Assembly: GCA_045599945.1 (NCBI GenBank)
Contig: JAZRWY010000054.1
Location: forward strand, 1 to 30,324
Length of the DNA stretch: 30,324 nucleotides
Direction of reading: 5' to 3'
DNA from: UMGS973 sp045599945
Lineage (GTDB): Bacteria; Bacillota; Clostridia; Peptostreptococcales; Anaerovoracaceae
Numbering within the stretch: position 1 is the stretch's first letter; every line of letters starts with the position of its first letter. The translations under genes and the position numbers were made by a program. The notes under the pieces are model-generated. The model was given only the letters and a program-made list of their open reading frames with translations, was not told the origin of the DNA and searched no databases. Shown in pieces: positions 6,802 through 14,647 of this stretch.

Positions 6802-7530
6802 ATGAAATATGCATTGACCGCCGATTATCACACACATACCATCCACTCGCACGGGACAGGGACCATACGTGATAATGTGATGGCCGCACGGGAAAAGGGA
6901 CTGAAAGAGATTGCAATCACAGACCATGGGCCTGGAAATCTGGAATATGGTCTGAGAATGGATTCTGTTCCGGAAATGAGAAAGATGATCAGAGGTCTGA
7001 ATCAGGAATTTCCGGATATCCGCATATATCTTGGAATTGAAGCAAACATCCGCAGCAGCGAAAATAATCTGGACATCACGCCGGAAGAAATCAAGGCATT
7101 TGACTTCGTCATCGCAGGATACCATTATGGAGTGGCGGATTCCAACGACGGGAAGAACTTCTGGGACTATAACAAAGGAATCAACAGAAAATCCCTGATG
7201 ATCAGCAATACGGACATGGCGCTGAAAGCCATCTATGAAAACAATCTCAGGATTCTGACACATCCGGGGTTTAAGGCATTCTTCGACATGAAGGAGCTGG
7301 CAAAAGCCTGTGCGGAAACAGATACTCTGATGGAGATCAACGTGCAGCATGACGGTCTGTCCGTAAAAAACATCAGAATCTGCGCGGAAAGCGATGCAAA
7401 GTTTGTAATCTCCAGCGATGCGCATCATGCGCGGGATGTCGGAAAGTTTCAGAGAGGTCTTGAAAAAGCGAGAGAAGCCGGGCTGGATCTGGAAAGAATC
7501 GTGAATCTGAAAGAATTGGAAAGCAGGTAA
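6802..7530 (+). CDS. PHP-domain metal-dependent phosphoesterase/hydrolase
   Basis: A 242-residue cytoplasmic protein with the complete PHP metal-site set. DYHTHTIHSHG is at the N-terminus, followed by ITDHGPG and a GIEANI Glu. GYHYG, LTHPGF, EINVQHD and the C-terminal SSDAHHARDVGKF complete it. The length matches the YcdX-like group of PHP hydrolases, which are trinuclear metal phosphatases; histidinol phosphatase is another relative. The true substrate is not shown by sequence. The start is supported by GGGAG upstream. It is followed after 4 bases by an MBL hydrolase gene, so the two are co-transcribed. Confidence 0.88.
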   Translation: MKYALTADYHTHTIHSHGTGTIRDNVMAAREKGLKEIAITDHGPGNLEYGLRMDSVPEMRKMIRGLNQEFPDIRIYLGIEANIRSSENNLDITPEEIKAFDFVIAGYHYGVADSNDGKNFWDYNKGINRKSLMISNTDMALKAIYENNLRILTHPGFKAFFDMKELAKACAETDTLMEINVQHDGLSVKNIRICAESDAKFVISSDAHHARDVGKFQRGLEKAREAGLDLERIVNLKELESR

Positions 7531-7534
7531 GAGG

Positions 7535-8503
7535 ATGTTGCAGAAAATAGCAGAAAACATATACTCTCAGCAGGTTCCGCTGCCGGATAACCCGCTGAGA
7601 TATATCAATGTATATATCATAACCGGGGAGAGAAATCTCGTCATCGATACAGGCTTTAACCGTCCGGAATGTGAGAAAGCCTTTCAGGAGGCATTTGATG
7701 AACTGGGCATTGAACATGCGGATCTGTTTGTTACCCATCTCCATTCCGATCATTGCGGAATGGCATGGAAATTCGACCGGGAAGACAGCTTCGTATATGC
7801 CAGTGAGGATGATGGAGAGCTGATCAACTTTGAAGTTGGAAATCTCTATTGGAAGATTCTTGATGACATGTTCATCCATTACGGATTTCCGCCTGCAGAT
7901 TTCGGAAGGAATACGGATATTCATCCGGGCAGGCAGTACTGCCTGGACCGGAGAATCAACTTTACCTATGTCAGGGATGGAGACATTCTGGAATATGGCG
8001 GATACAGACTGCGGTGCATAAAGACGCCGGGACATACCCCCGGACACATGTGCCTCTATGATGAAGAAAACAAAAGACTATTCAGCGGAGACCACATTCT
8101 CGGGCTGATTACTCCAAACATTACCATAGAGCTGGGCGTGGAAAATCCGCTGGGAGACTATCTGAACAGTCTGGAGAAGGTATATCCGCTGGAAGTAGAG
8201 CATATGATGACGACACATGGCCTTCCGGTCCCGGACATGCATGAAAGAATTGATGAACTGAAAAAGCATCATAAGAACAGACTGGCAGAAGTCGTGAAAA
8301 TCGTCGGCCATGAATGGAAGACTGCATTTAAGACTGCAGCGGACATGACATGGGAGATTGACTGCAGAAACTGGGATGAGTTTCCGGGACCGCAGAAGTG
8401 GTTTGCAACCGGAGAAGCCATTTCACATCTTCAGTATCTGATGTATGAGGGAATTGCAGAAAGAAAAGAAATCGGCGGCATATGGCACTACAGGATGAAA
8501 TAA
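7535..8503 (+). CDS. Metallo-beta-lactamase-fold hydrolase
   Basis: A 322-residue cytoplasmic MBL-fold protein. The metal motif THLHSDHCGM begins near residue 66. The second His region is HTPGHMCLYD near 166, followed by SGDHIL with the bridging Asp, and TTHGLPV further on. The C-terminal ~90 residues (HHKNRLAEVVKIV onward) look like the winged-helix tail found in LACTB2-like family members. The substrate is unknown; thioesterase, nuclease or glyoxalase-like activity are all possible in this superfamily. It starts 4 bases after the PHP gene with AGG ahead of the ATG, which suggests coupled expression. Confidence 0.85.
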   Translation: MLQKIAENIYSQQVPLPDNPLRYINVYIITGERNLVIDTGFNRPECEKAFQEAFDELGIEHADLFVTHLHSDHCGMAWKFDREDSFVYASEDDGELINFEVGNLYWKILDDMFIHYGFPPADFGRNTDIHPGRQYCLDRRINFTYVRDGDILEYGGYRLRCIKTPGHTPGHMCLYDEENKRLFSGDHILGLITPNITIELGVENPLGDYLNSLEKVYPLEVEHMMTTHGLPVPDMHERIDELKKHHKNRLAEVVKIVGHEWKTAFKTAADMTWEIDCRNWDEFPGPQKWFATGEAISHLQYLMYEGIAERKEIGGIWHYRMK

Positions 8504-8552
8504 TCTTCCGCTCTGCTTTTAGAGACTAAAGGTGGCGGAACGCGCCATAATC

Positions 8553-8561
8553 TGATATAAT
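8553..8561 (+). promoter_or_regulatory. Extended -10 promoter of pgeF
   Basis: TGATATAAT (TATAAT at 8556-8561), 18 bases before the start codon, so the leader would be about 12 bases and contain the GGAGGAG ribosome site. The -35 region (TGGCGG) is weak. Confidence 0.5.
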
Positions 8562-8579
8562 AGGCGGAGGAGAAAAGAG

Positions 8580-9248
8580 ATGTATGAAAAAACCGTAGAA
8601 GAAGGAAACATTGTCGGTTTCTTTACAGATAAAGAAGGAACATCCCCCAGTCCGTACATGAACATGGAAGTGAGAGAGGCGCTTGGCCTTATGGATTTTC
8701 CATGGGTCAGGTCTCATCAGATTCATTCTGACGAGATCAGATATGTGGATTCTGTTCTGGAGGATACATATCTGGAAGGATATGATGCCCTGGTTACAGC
8801 AGAGCCGGGCATTGCTCTGGTTACGGTTCATGCAGACTGCATTCCTGTTCAGCTGTACGACCCTGACAGAGGGGTGATTGCAGCAGTCCATGCCGGCTGG
8901 AAGGGAACTGCTCTTGGAATCGCTGCAAAGGCAGCGACATACATGCGGGATGAATTTGATTGCAATAACATCCATGCTTACATAGGGCCGGGAATCTCCC
9001 TGTGCTGTTTTGAGGTAGGCGAGGAGGTTGCTGAACGGTTCATGGATTATGAAGGTGCATGTATCTGTTTCGGTGAGAAATATCATGTGGACCTGAAGAG
9101 GGTCAACGAAATGCAGTTAAAGGAAGCAGGCGTGGAAAACATAAGCGTTTCAGACAGCTGTACATTCTGTGATGACCGATTCGTATCATATAGGCGTGAT
9201 GGCGGAACGGATCAGAGAATGGCAAGCATTATTGTCATGCTCCCATAG
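8580..9248 (+). CDS. pgeF: Peptidoglycan editing factor PgeF (YfiH/YlmD, multicopper polyphenol oxidase family)
   Basis: A 222-residue protein of the DUF152/YfiH family. Family motifs are RSHQIHSDEI near 42-51, TVHADCIPVQLYDP, HAGWKGTALGI, and IGPGISLCCFEVGEEV; these His and Cys residues hold the metal in known structures. In E. coli the homologue keeps mis-incorporated serine out of cell-wall precursors; other homologues act as purine nucleoside phosphorylase/deaminase. It is somewhat shorter than the usual ~245-280 residues at the N-terminus, but GGAGGAG directly upstream supports this start. The last ten bases, including the TAG stop, overlap the following tRNA gene. Confidence 0.92.
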   Translation: MYEKTVEEGNIVGFFTDKEGTSPSPYMNMEVREALGLMDFPWVRSHQIHSDEIRYVDSVLEDTYLEGYDALVTAEPGIALVTVHADCIPVQLYDPDRGVIAAVHAGWKGTALGIAAKAATYMRDEFDCNNIHAYIGPGISLCCFEVGEEVAERFMDYEGACICFGEKYHVDLKRVNEMQLKEAGVENISVSDSCTFCDDRFVSYRRDGGTDQRMASIIVMLP

Positions 9249-9313
9249 CTCAGTGGATAGAGCAGCGGTCTCCGGAACCGCGTGCGTGAGTTCGATTCTC
9301 ACTGGGAGTACCA
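9239..9313 (+). tRNA. tRNA-Arg (anticodon CCG)
   Basis: Cloverleaf of 75 nt with encoded CCA. The acceptor stem pairs 9239-9245 with 9303-9309, with G·U at the first pair. The anticodon loop is CTCCGGA with anticodon CCG, and the T-loop is TTCGATT. It reads CGG codons. The 5' ten bases lie inside pgeF: positions 8-10 of the tRNA (TAG) are the pgeF stop codon. No separate strong promoter is seen, so it may be processed from the pgeF transcript. Confidence 0.95.
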
Positions 9314-9315
9314 TG

Positions 9316-9348
9316 AGAGAGGTGGTTTCACCTCTCTTTTCATTTTTT
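9316..9348 (+). terminator. Terminator of pgeF-tRNA-Arg(CCG)
   Basis: A perfect 9-bp stem AGAGAGGTG/CACCTCTCT with loop GTTT, then TTTT and a second T-run. It directly follows the tRNA CCA end. Confidence 0.9.
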
Positions 9349-9403
9349 TGTTTTTGTGTTAATATGAAAGAATAGGAAAACCATAGGAAAGAAGGGAAAA
9401 AGA

Positions 9404-10414
9404 ATGACAAAGATAGATATTTTTTCAGGATTTCTGGGAGCAGGAAAGACGACTTTAATAAAGAAGCTTCTTGCTGACGGCTATGAAGGAGAAAAGATTG
9501 TACTCATAGAAAACGAATTTGGTGAAATAGGGATTGACTCAGGTTTCCTTGCAGAAGCAGGAGTGGCAATAACAGAGATGAACCAGGGCTGCATCTGCTG
9601 TACTCTTGTAGGTGACTTTACGCAGGCGATGAAAAAGGTGATGGATGAATTTGCACCGGACAGAATATTGATCGAGCCGTCGGGAGTCGGAAAACTCAGT
9701 GATGTTGCAGAAGCAGTTGAAGGTGTGGAAGACACAGAGATCTCTGCAATGGTTACTGTCGTAGACGCCAGAAAGTGCAGGATCTACAGAAAGAACTTTG
9801 GCGAATTCTTCAATAACCAGATTGAAAGCGCAGGAACGCTGGTGCTCAGCCATGCTGACGAAGTATCTGAAGAGAAGATGGCAGAAGCGCTGCATATCGT
9901 AAAGGAATTAAACGATGAGGCAAATCTTGTCAGCACCAGCTGGGATAAACTTACAGGGGCACAGATCATGCATGAGTTCAAGGCAGGTGAAGGCCATGAC
10001 CATAAAGAGGAACATCATCATCATGAACATGAGCATCATCACCATGAGCATGATGAGCACTGTGAATGCCATGACCACGACCATCACCACCACAATCACG
10101 ATCATGACTGCTGCTGCGGCCATGACCATGACCATCACCATGCGGATGAAGTATTCACAAGCTGTGGCATTGAAACCGTTCATAAGTTTGATGAGGCTGA
10201 GCTGGAAGCAATCCTCGACAGCTACGAAGGAAATGAAAACATCCTTAGAGCCAAGGGAATGGTGGAAGGAAAAGACGGAAAATGGATATTCTTTGACTTT
10301 GTTCCAGGAACAAAAGATATCAGGGAAGGAAGTCCGCAGACCATCGGCAAGGCCTGTGTAATCGGCACTGAAGTCGATGAAGACGAAGTTAGAGAGAGAT
10401 TTTCAGCATGTTAG
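9404..10414 (+). CDS. G3E-family GTPase (CobW/ZNG1-like) with His-rich metal loop
   Basis: A 336-residue cytoplasmic P-loop GTPase. Walker A GFLGAGKTT is at 9-17, the family metal motif CICC at 63-66, and Walker B LIEPSG near 89-94. The usual NKxD guanine-specificity motif appears altered to SHAD at 148-151. Residues 197-245 are an extreme His/Asp/Glu-rich stretch with extra Cys (219, 221, 235-237), probably a metal-storage or sensing loop. A CobW C-terminal domain follows (GMVEGKDGKWIFFDFVPG). Family members deliver zinc, cobalt or nickel to target enzymes; the metal cannot be chosen here. The start has GGGAA upstream. It overlaps the next G3E gene by 7 bases, so the two GTPases are co-translated and may act together. 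Confidence 0.9.
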   Translation: MTKIDIFSGFLGAGKTTLIKKLLADGYEGEKIVLIENEFGEIGIDSGFLAEAGVAITEMNQGCICCTLVGDFTQAMKKVMDEFAPDRILIEPSGVGKLSDVAEAVEGVEDTEISAMVTVVDARKCRIYRKNFGEFFNNQIESAGTLVLSHADEVSEEKMAEALHIVKELNDEANLVSTSWDKLTGAQIMHEFKAGEGHDHKEEHHHHEHEHHHHEHDEHCECHDHDHHHHNHDHDCCCGHDHDHHHADEVFTSCGIETVHKFDEAELEAILDSYEGNENILRAKGMVEGKDGKWIFFDFVPGTKDIREGSPQTIGKACVIGTEVDEDEVRERFSAC

Positions 10415-11373
10415 GATTAAAATGGAAAAGACAGGTTCCGGTCTATCTGTTTACCGGATTCCTTGATTCAGGAAAGACATCATTTTTAAATGATTCTCTG
10501 AAAGAAGATGATTTCACCGCAGGAGAAAGAAACCTATGCATCATCTGTGAAGAGGGTGAAGTGGAGATGGATCCTGCATTCAAAAAGGACAAACTGATTA
10601 TCGAGGAATACATGGAGGAAGAGAGCAGCCTCTCCAGAGAGTATCTTCAGGTTTTAAATGATAAACATAAGCCGGAGAAGGTTCTGGTGGAATGCAACGG
10701 CATGTGGCAGATGGAGAGCTTCTACAGAAACCTTCCGGAGAACTGGATCATCGTTCAGGAGATGAGCTTTTATGACTCCAGCACCTTCATGATGTTCAAT
10801 AATAACATGAGAAATCTGGTATATGATAAGCTCCGTTTTGCAGACATGGTTATCTTCAACCGGTTTGATGAAAGCATTCATGATGTGGAGGAATTCCATA
10901 AGACCGTAAGAGTCGCCAACCGGAGCGCCCAGATCATTTATGAACTGAAAGACGGAACCATCAAGGTGGATGAAATCGAGGATCCCCTGCCTTTTGATAT
11001 CCAGGCAGATTACATCGATCTGGACATGAAGGATTATGCATACTGGTATCAGCATATCATGGAAGAACCGGAAGCATATGACGGAAAGAAAATGACGCTG
11101 AGCGGCGTTATCAAGAAAAAAGGAATCCAGGAAGAAGACCGGTTCATTATCGGAAGACCTCTGATGACATGCTGTGAAGAGGACATCCAGTTTACAGGAA
11201 CCAGATGCATCAACCGGTCTGAAAGGGAGCCGATGCATAATAAGTGGGCAAAGGTAACGGGAACCTTCAAGATGGGAAAAAGCATGAAGGAAGAAGGTCC
11301 GGTTCCCATTCTGGTGGTAGAATTCATGGAATACAGCGAAATGCCTGAGAATACTCTGGCAATGTTCCTGTAG
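10408..11373 (+). CDS. G3E-family GTPase with YcgQ/DUF1980-like C-terminal domain
   Basis: A 321-residue protein. The N-terminal half is a P-loop GTPase: Walker A GFLDSGKTS at 17-25, then LCIICEEG in place of the CxCC metal motif, LVECNGMW as Walker B, and FNRFDE in the NKxD position. From about residue 205 a second domain begins. It contains YDGKKMTLSGVI, then IIGRPLMTCCEED (Cys255-Cys256), then WAKVTGTF and late P-x-L-V-V-E-F. This order resembles the C-terminal soluble domain of YcgQ-type proteins (TIGR03943/DUF1980), which usually sit with a permease and a CobW protein. Here it appears fused to the GTPase and no permease gene is present. The start overlaps the previous GTPase gene. A role in metal homeostasis is inferred. 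Confidence 0.78.
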   Translation: MLGLKWKRQVPVYLFTGFLDSGKTSFLNDSLKEDDFTAGERNLCIICEEGEVEMDPAFKKDKLIIEEYMEEESSLSREYLQVLNDKHKPEKVLVECNGMWQMESFYRNLPENWIIVQEMSFYDSSTFMMFNNNMRNLVYDKLRFADMVIFNRFDESIHDVEEFHKTVRVANRSAQIIYELKDGTIKVDEIEDPLPFDIQADYIDLDMKDYAYWYQHIMEEPEAYDGKKMTLSGVIKKKGIQEEDRFIIGRPLMTCCEEDIQFTGTRCINRSEREPMHNKWAKVTGTFKMGKSMKEEGPVPILVVEFMEYSEMPENTLAMFL

Positions 11374-11388
11374 GGTAGCAGGTGAAAA

Positions 11389-13331
11389 ATGAAGAGGAAA
11401 ATATTTTGTATCATATGCATATCGGCAATGCTCATATTTGCATCTGCCCTGTGCGCAGCTGCTTCAGATACTGTCATTGATGAAAGCGATGCCTCAGTAA
11501 AGGTTAGCGGTGATGGCGAAGTGAAATACTACAGATCTCTTGAAGACGCATGGGATGAATCTGGACATTATGGGGATTTTGATGTTCAGCCCTTAAAGAT
11601 GTAAAGATTGATGACCAGCTGATTGTTGGAGATGGTGTAAACCGCGAATGTACAGTAACCGTAGACCTCAATGGCCATAAGATTGATGCTCAGGGCAAGG
11701 ATAGAGTATTCTATGTCAATCAGATACTGCATACGATATTTGGCGGACAGAACGAGCTGATCATCGAGGACTCTGCCGGAGGCGGCAGCATTGAAAACGG
11801 CAAAGCATCTGTATGCGGCGGATTTGCTCAGGTAGGAGGATGCCTTACAATCAGGGGCGGAACCATCCGCGGCTGCAGTTCTACAGGGACAATAGAGGGC
11901 AAAGGCGGCGCGGTATGTCTCGAAGCAAAGGCAGAAGGTTTCCTGCAGAAGCCCGGGAAACTCATTCTCGAAGGCGATGCAGTCATTGAGGACTGTACAG
12001 CAACCAGTGGCGGAGCTGTCTATGCAGAAGGCGGAACAGAGATGGTCATGAATGGCGGAACCATCCGCGGCTGTCATGCCAATGACCGCGGCGGAGCTGT
12101 ATACTGTGCAGATCCCGGCGGATCATGCGATATGAAAGGTGGAGTAATAGAAAACTGTACCAGTGGTGATTCCGGCGGAGGAATATATCTTGCCAGCGGT
12201 TCCGGTCTTGGTCTTAATGGCGGAGTTATTAAAGGCTGCAGCTCAGAAAAGAAAGGCGGCGGGGTCTATGCAGATACCGGTTCCTATGCAGATGTCAGCG
12301 ATCCGCGTTCAAAGGTAAAAGGCGCATATGTAAAGCTTTCTAAAGGAACCATTACAGAAAATCATGCTGCAAAATATGGCGGCGGAATATATATGGAAAG
12401 CTCTGATGGCGTATTGGCAACGCTGGATCTTCCTGTGCTCAAGGTCAAGGGAGATGTGAATGTCACAGGAAACACAGGTCCTAAGAGAGAAGATACAAGC
12501 GTGGAGAACAACATATACCTGGACAAGGATGATGACGGAGAATGCAGAATTTCCATTGTTGGTGCTCTGGATGGAAAAATTGGCGTCAACATGGATAAGA
12601 GGAGAACCTTTGCTGAGCATAAGGGGATAACTCTTGGAGATCAGACAGAGCATATCTATTCCGACTACCGGAACTGGGAAGTAGTAAAGGATGGCACAAA
12701 GTATGCCATGAAGATGGCGCAGCCTGAAATAAAGAGCATGAAGCTTGTGACTAATGGCAAAGATAATTCCAATGCAGAATACAAGATCGATCAGGATCAG
12801 CATGAAGCCGTTATAAATGTGGGCCGTGAACTGGACTATGGGACATATGGATATGAGCAGCTGAAGATTGAATGGATTGGAGAGGATTTCATAGACTCCA
12901 ACACGAGCGAGATCCATGCATATCATGAGAATCCGATACAGATATCCATGTTTGGAATAGCAGGCAAAGGGGCAGCATATGATGAATACTATTCCGTAGC
13001 ATCAGAGGGAACAGAAACAGTGACATGGCACATTGTCCTGAAGGAATCAGCGCCGGCAGGCAAGGTATATATCATGGCAAGAGATACCAGGGTATATGAT
13101 GCTAAAACAGGCAAGCAGCTTCATGGAGAAAAGAGTTCAGACGACAGTCCTGAGAACATTCTGGTAGAGGTTGGCCAGAAAATCAGAATTGAGGCAATAG
13201 TTCCGGAAGGCGAGACTTTCGTTTCATGGGATGGACAGCTTGGAGATCTGGTAGATGAGCTTGAGAATGTAAATCCTGAGGAATTCATAATGCCGGATTA
13301 CGATGTAGGAATAATGCCGGAATGCAGATAG
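11389..13331 (+). pseudogene. Frameshifted secreted right-handed beta-helix protein
   Basis: Two frames together encode about 647 residues of one protein. The first frame starts at 11389 with AGCAGGTG upstream. It encodes a signal peptide (cleavage near ALCAAA) and ends at TAA 11602-11604. The second frame has its last stop at 11580-11582, is open from 11583 and runs to 13331. The break therefore lies between 11583 and 11604 and fits loss of one base. The second part has repeated coils such as GGTIRGC and GGAVYAEGG, typical of beta-helix surface proteins. Its C-terminus (VPEGETFVSWDGQ, MPDYDV) resembles divergent InlB-type B repeats. There is no LPXTG or clear anchor. It starts 15 bases after the second GTPase gene. 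It may be a true pseudogene or an assembly error; no slippery heptamer is present. Confidence 0.75.
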
Positions 13332-13335
13332 CTAA

Positions 13336-13365
13336 AGCGGGGAGAAATCCCCGCTATTCTTTTAT
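13336..13365. terminator. Terminator between the beta-helix gene and the glycosylase gene
   Basis: A perfect 8-bp stem AGCGGGGA/TCCCCGCT with loop GAAA, then ATTCTTTTA on the plus strand. The second arm overlaps the stop codon of the minus-strand glycosylase gene (13354-13356). The minus-strand U-tract is weaker. Confidence 0.7.
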
Positions 13366-13857
13366 CACAAACCTCCATGGAAGCGCCTGGTCCTCCTTTG
13401 AGGCATACCCGATTCCAATTCTTGGCGTCTGCTCGCAGGCAGGTTCGTAGCCATCATCTTCAAGCCAGAGGATGCCGGAATCCGTAAATGAGACGTGGTC
13501 CAGCTCTTTTGTGATACCCATGGCTTTCGTCAGCTTTCCGGGGCCATCAGCCCCTTCGATGCCTCTAAGAAGCACAGCTTCCGGGTGACCTTCCGGACCT
13601 GTTACAATGTTGATCATATGGTGCATGCCATAAACAAGAGTGACATATGACATTCCGCCTTCTTCAAAGAGGGGAAGTGATTTCTTTGATCTGCCCTTAT
13701 GGGCATAGCAGGCCGTGTCCTCTACACCATAGTAGACTTCTGTTTCGGTTATTCTCTTCTTTATTATTCCATTTTCAGTTTTAACGCACAGCAGCTTTCC
13801 AAGCAGTGCGGGAGCCAGCTCTTTGGCAGGCCTGATGTAGAATTCATGTGTAATCAT
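13354..13857 (-). CDS. 3-methyladenine DNA glycosylase (AAG/MPG family)
   Basis: About 167 residues. Family features are FYIRPAKELAPALLGKLL at the N-terminus, ITETEVYYGVEDTACYAHKGR holding the catalytic Glu, EGGMSYVTLVYGMHHMINIV, HPEAVLLRGIE, and DGPGKLTKAMGI. The enzyme removes alkylated purines during base excision repair. It is somewhat shorter than the usual ~190-200 residues. The start is uncertain: the frame is open 40 codons further, but the AAG fold begins at the Met at 13857; a Met at 13872 is also possible. No good ribosome site lies before either, so the message may be leaderless. It is divergent from the thioesterase gene and converges on the beta-helix gene. Confidence 0.88.
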   Translation of the reverse strand: MITHEFYIRPAKELAPALLGKLLCVKTENGIIKKRITETEVYYGVEDTACYAHKGRSKKSLPLFEEGGMSYVTLVYGMHHMINIVTGPEGHPEAVLLRGIEGADGPGKLTKAMGITKELDHVSFTDSGILWLEDDGYEPACEQTPRIGIGYASKEDQALPWRFVIKE

Positions 13858-13879
13858 AGGTACAGTATACATCAAAAGG

Positions 13880-13888
13880 TGGTATAAT
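13880..13888 (+). promoter_or_regulatory. Extended -10 promoter of the acyl-ACP thioesterase gene
   Basis: TGGTATAAT with TATAAT at 13883-13888. The -35 is weak. The start of transcription would fall at about 13895, just before the GGAGG ribosome site, giving a very short leader. Confidence 0.55.
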
Positions 13889-13909
13889 GGGAGATGGAGG
13901 CGATCAGAC

Positions 13910-14629
13910 ATGTATAAAATAGAGAAAAAAGTAGGATTTGGAGATGTTGGACCCGATGGAAGAATGAATATCAGCACGCTGGTTGATGCGTGCCAGAAAT
14001 GCTGCGGGTTTCAGCTGGATGACAGCGCAGTCACACGGGAATTCTATGAGAGGTGCAATTCTACCACATTTCTTCTGTTCAGACAGATGGATATCATAGA
14101 GAGGCCTGCATATGGGCAGAATATTACAATAGACACTACAGTATTTGAGATGAAGCTGGCATACGGCCTTAGAAATACCATGATCTATGATGAGGACGGG
14201 AATGTCATGGTAGCATCATATGTCGGAGGTGCTACAGTTGACAAGAGCACCGGGAAGCCGGTGGCATATCCGAAGGACCTTCTGGAAAAGCTGAATCTTG
14301 GAGAAAAGTATGAGGATATGGAGTATCTTCCGAGGAAGGTAAAGATTCCAAAGGGAATGGATGGAGAGGTTCTTCCCGAATTTCCGGTATATAGATATAT
14401 GATCGATGAGAACAGGCATGTGAATAATGCAAAATATCTCGATGTAGCGCAGGAATATGTTCCGGAAGGCTTTGAGATAGGAAGGCTCAGGATTGCGTAC
14501 ATGGCTCCTGCAAAATATGGAGACATCTTCCATCCTGTAAGATATGTCTATGAAGATAAGGTTTTTCTTTCGCTGCAGGATGGAGAGGGAACCCCTTATG
14601 TAAACATTGAACTGACAGAAAAAGCGTAG
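13910..14629 (+). CDS. Acyl-ACP thioesterase (PF01643 type)
   Basis: A 239-residue double hot-dog-fold thioesterase. The first hot-dog domain spans about 1-130 (VGPDGRMNISTLVDACQKC at the start). The second spans about 145-239 and carries DENRHVNNAKYLDVAQEYV, the conserved Asn/His catalytic region of FatA/FatB-type enzymes. It releases free fatty acids from acyl carrier protein and sets chain length in lipid synthesis; it acts in the cytoplasm. The start has GGAGG nine bases upstream. It is a single-gene unit with its own promoter and a bidirectional terminator that overlaps its stop codon. Confidence 0.9.
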   Translation: MYKIEKKVGFGDVGPDGRMNISTLVDACQKCCGFQLDDSAVTREFYERCNSTTFLLFRQMDIIERPAYGQNITIDTTVFEMKLAYGLRNTMIYDEDGNVMVASYVGGATVDKSTGKPVAYPKDLLEKLNLGEKYEDMEYLPRKVKIPKGMDGEVLPEFPVYRYMIDENRHVNNAKYLDVAQEYVPEGFEIGRLRIAYMAPAKYGDIFHPVRYVYEDKVFLSLQDGEGTPYVNIELTEKA

Positions 14630-14647
14630 ATGATTCTACGCTTTTTT
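14619..14647. terminator. Bidirectional terminator sharing both stop codons
   Basis: A 12-bp stem AAAAAGCGTAGA/TCTACGCTTTTT with a 4-nt loop. It is flanked by A-rich and T-rich runs, so it works in both directions. The thioesterase stop (14627-14629) is in one arm and the cvpA stop (14636-14638) is in the other. Confidence 0.9.

Noticed and set aside
6754..8047. Long minus-strand frames (268 and 224 codons) opposite the PHP and MBL genes
   Set aside because: Both overlap genes with complete metal-site motifs on the other strand; they have no plausible start or family similarity.
10000..10145. Apparent DNA repeat or CRISPR-like array of CATCACCAT units
   Set aside because: No regular repeat/spacer structure; it is the codon pattern of the His-rich loop.
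9908..10361. Met- or Val-rich frames overlapping the His-rich region on both strands
   Set aside because: They are readings of CAY-rich codons in other frames of the GTPase gene; the low-complexity composition explains them.
11583..11604. Programmed -1 frameshift in the beta-helix gene
   Set aside because: No X-XXY-YYZ slippery heptamer in phase and no strong downstream stem; a simple deletion or sequencing error fits better.
13857..13977. Longer N-terminus for the 3-methyladenine glycosylase
   Set aside because: The extra 40 codons cover the divergent promoter and the start of the thioesterase gene, with no family similarity.
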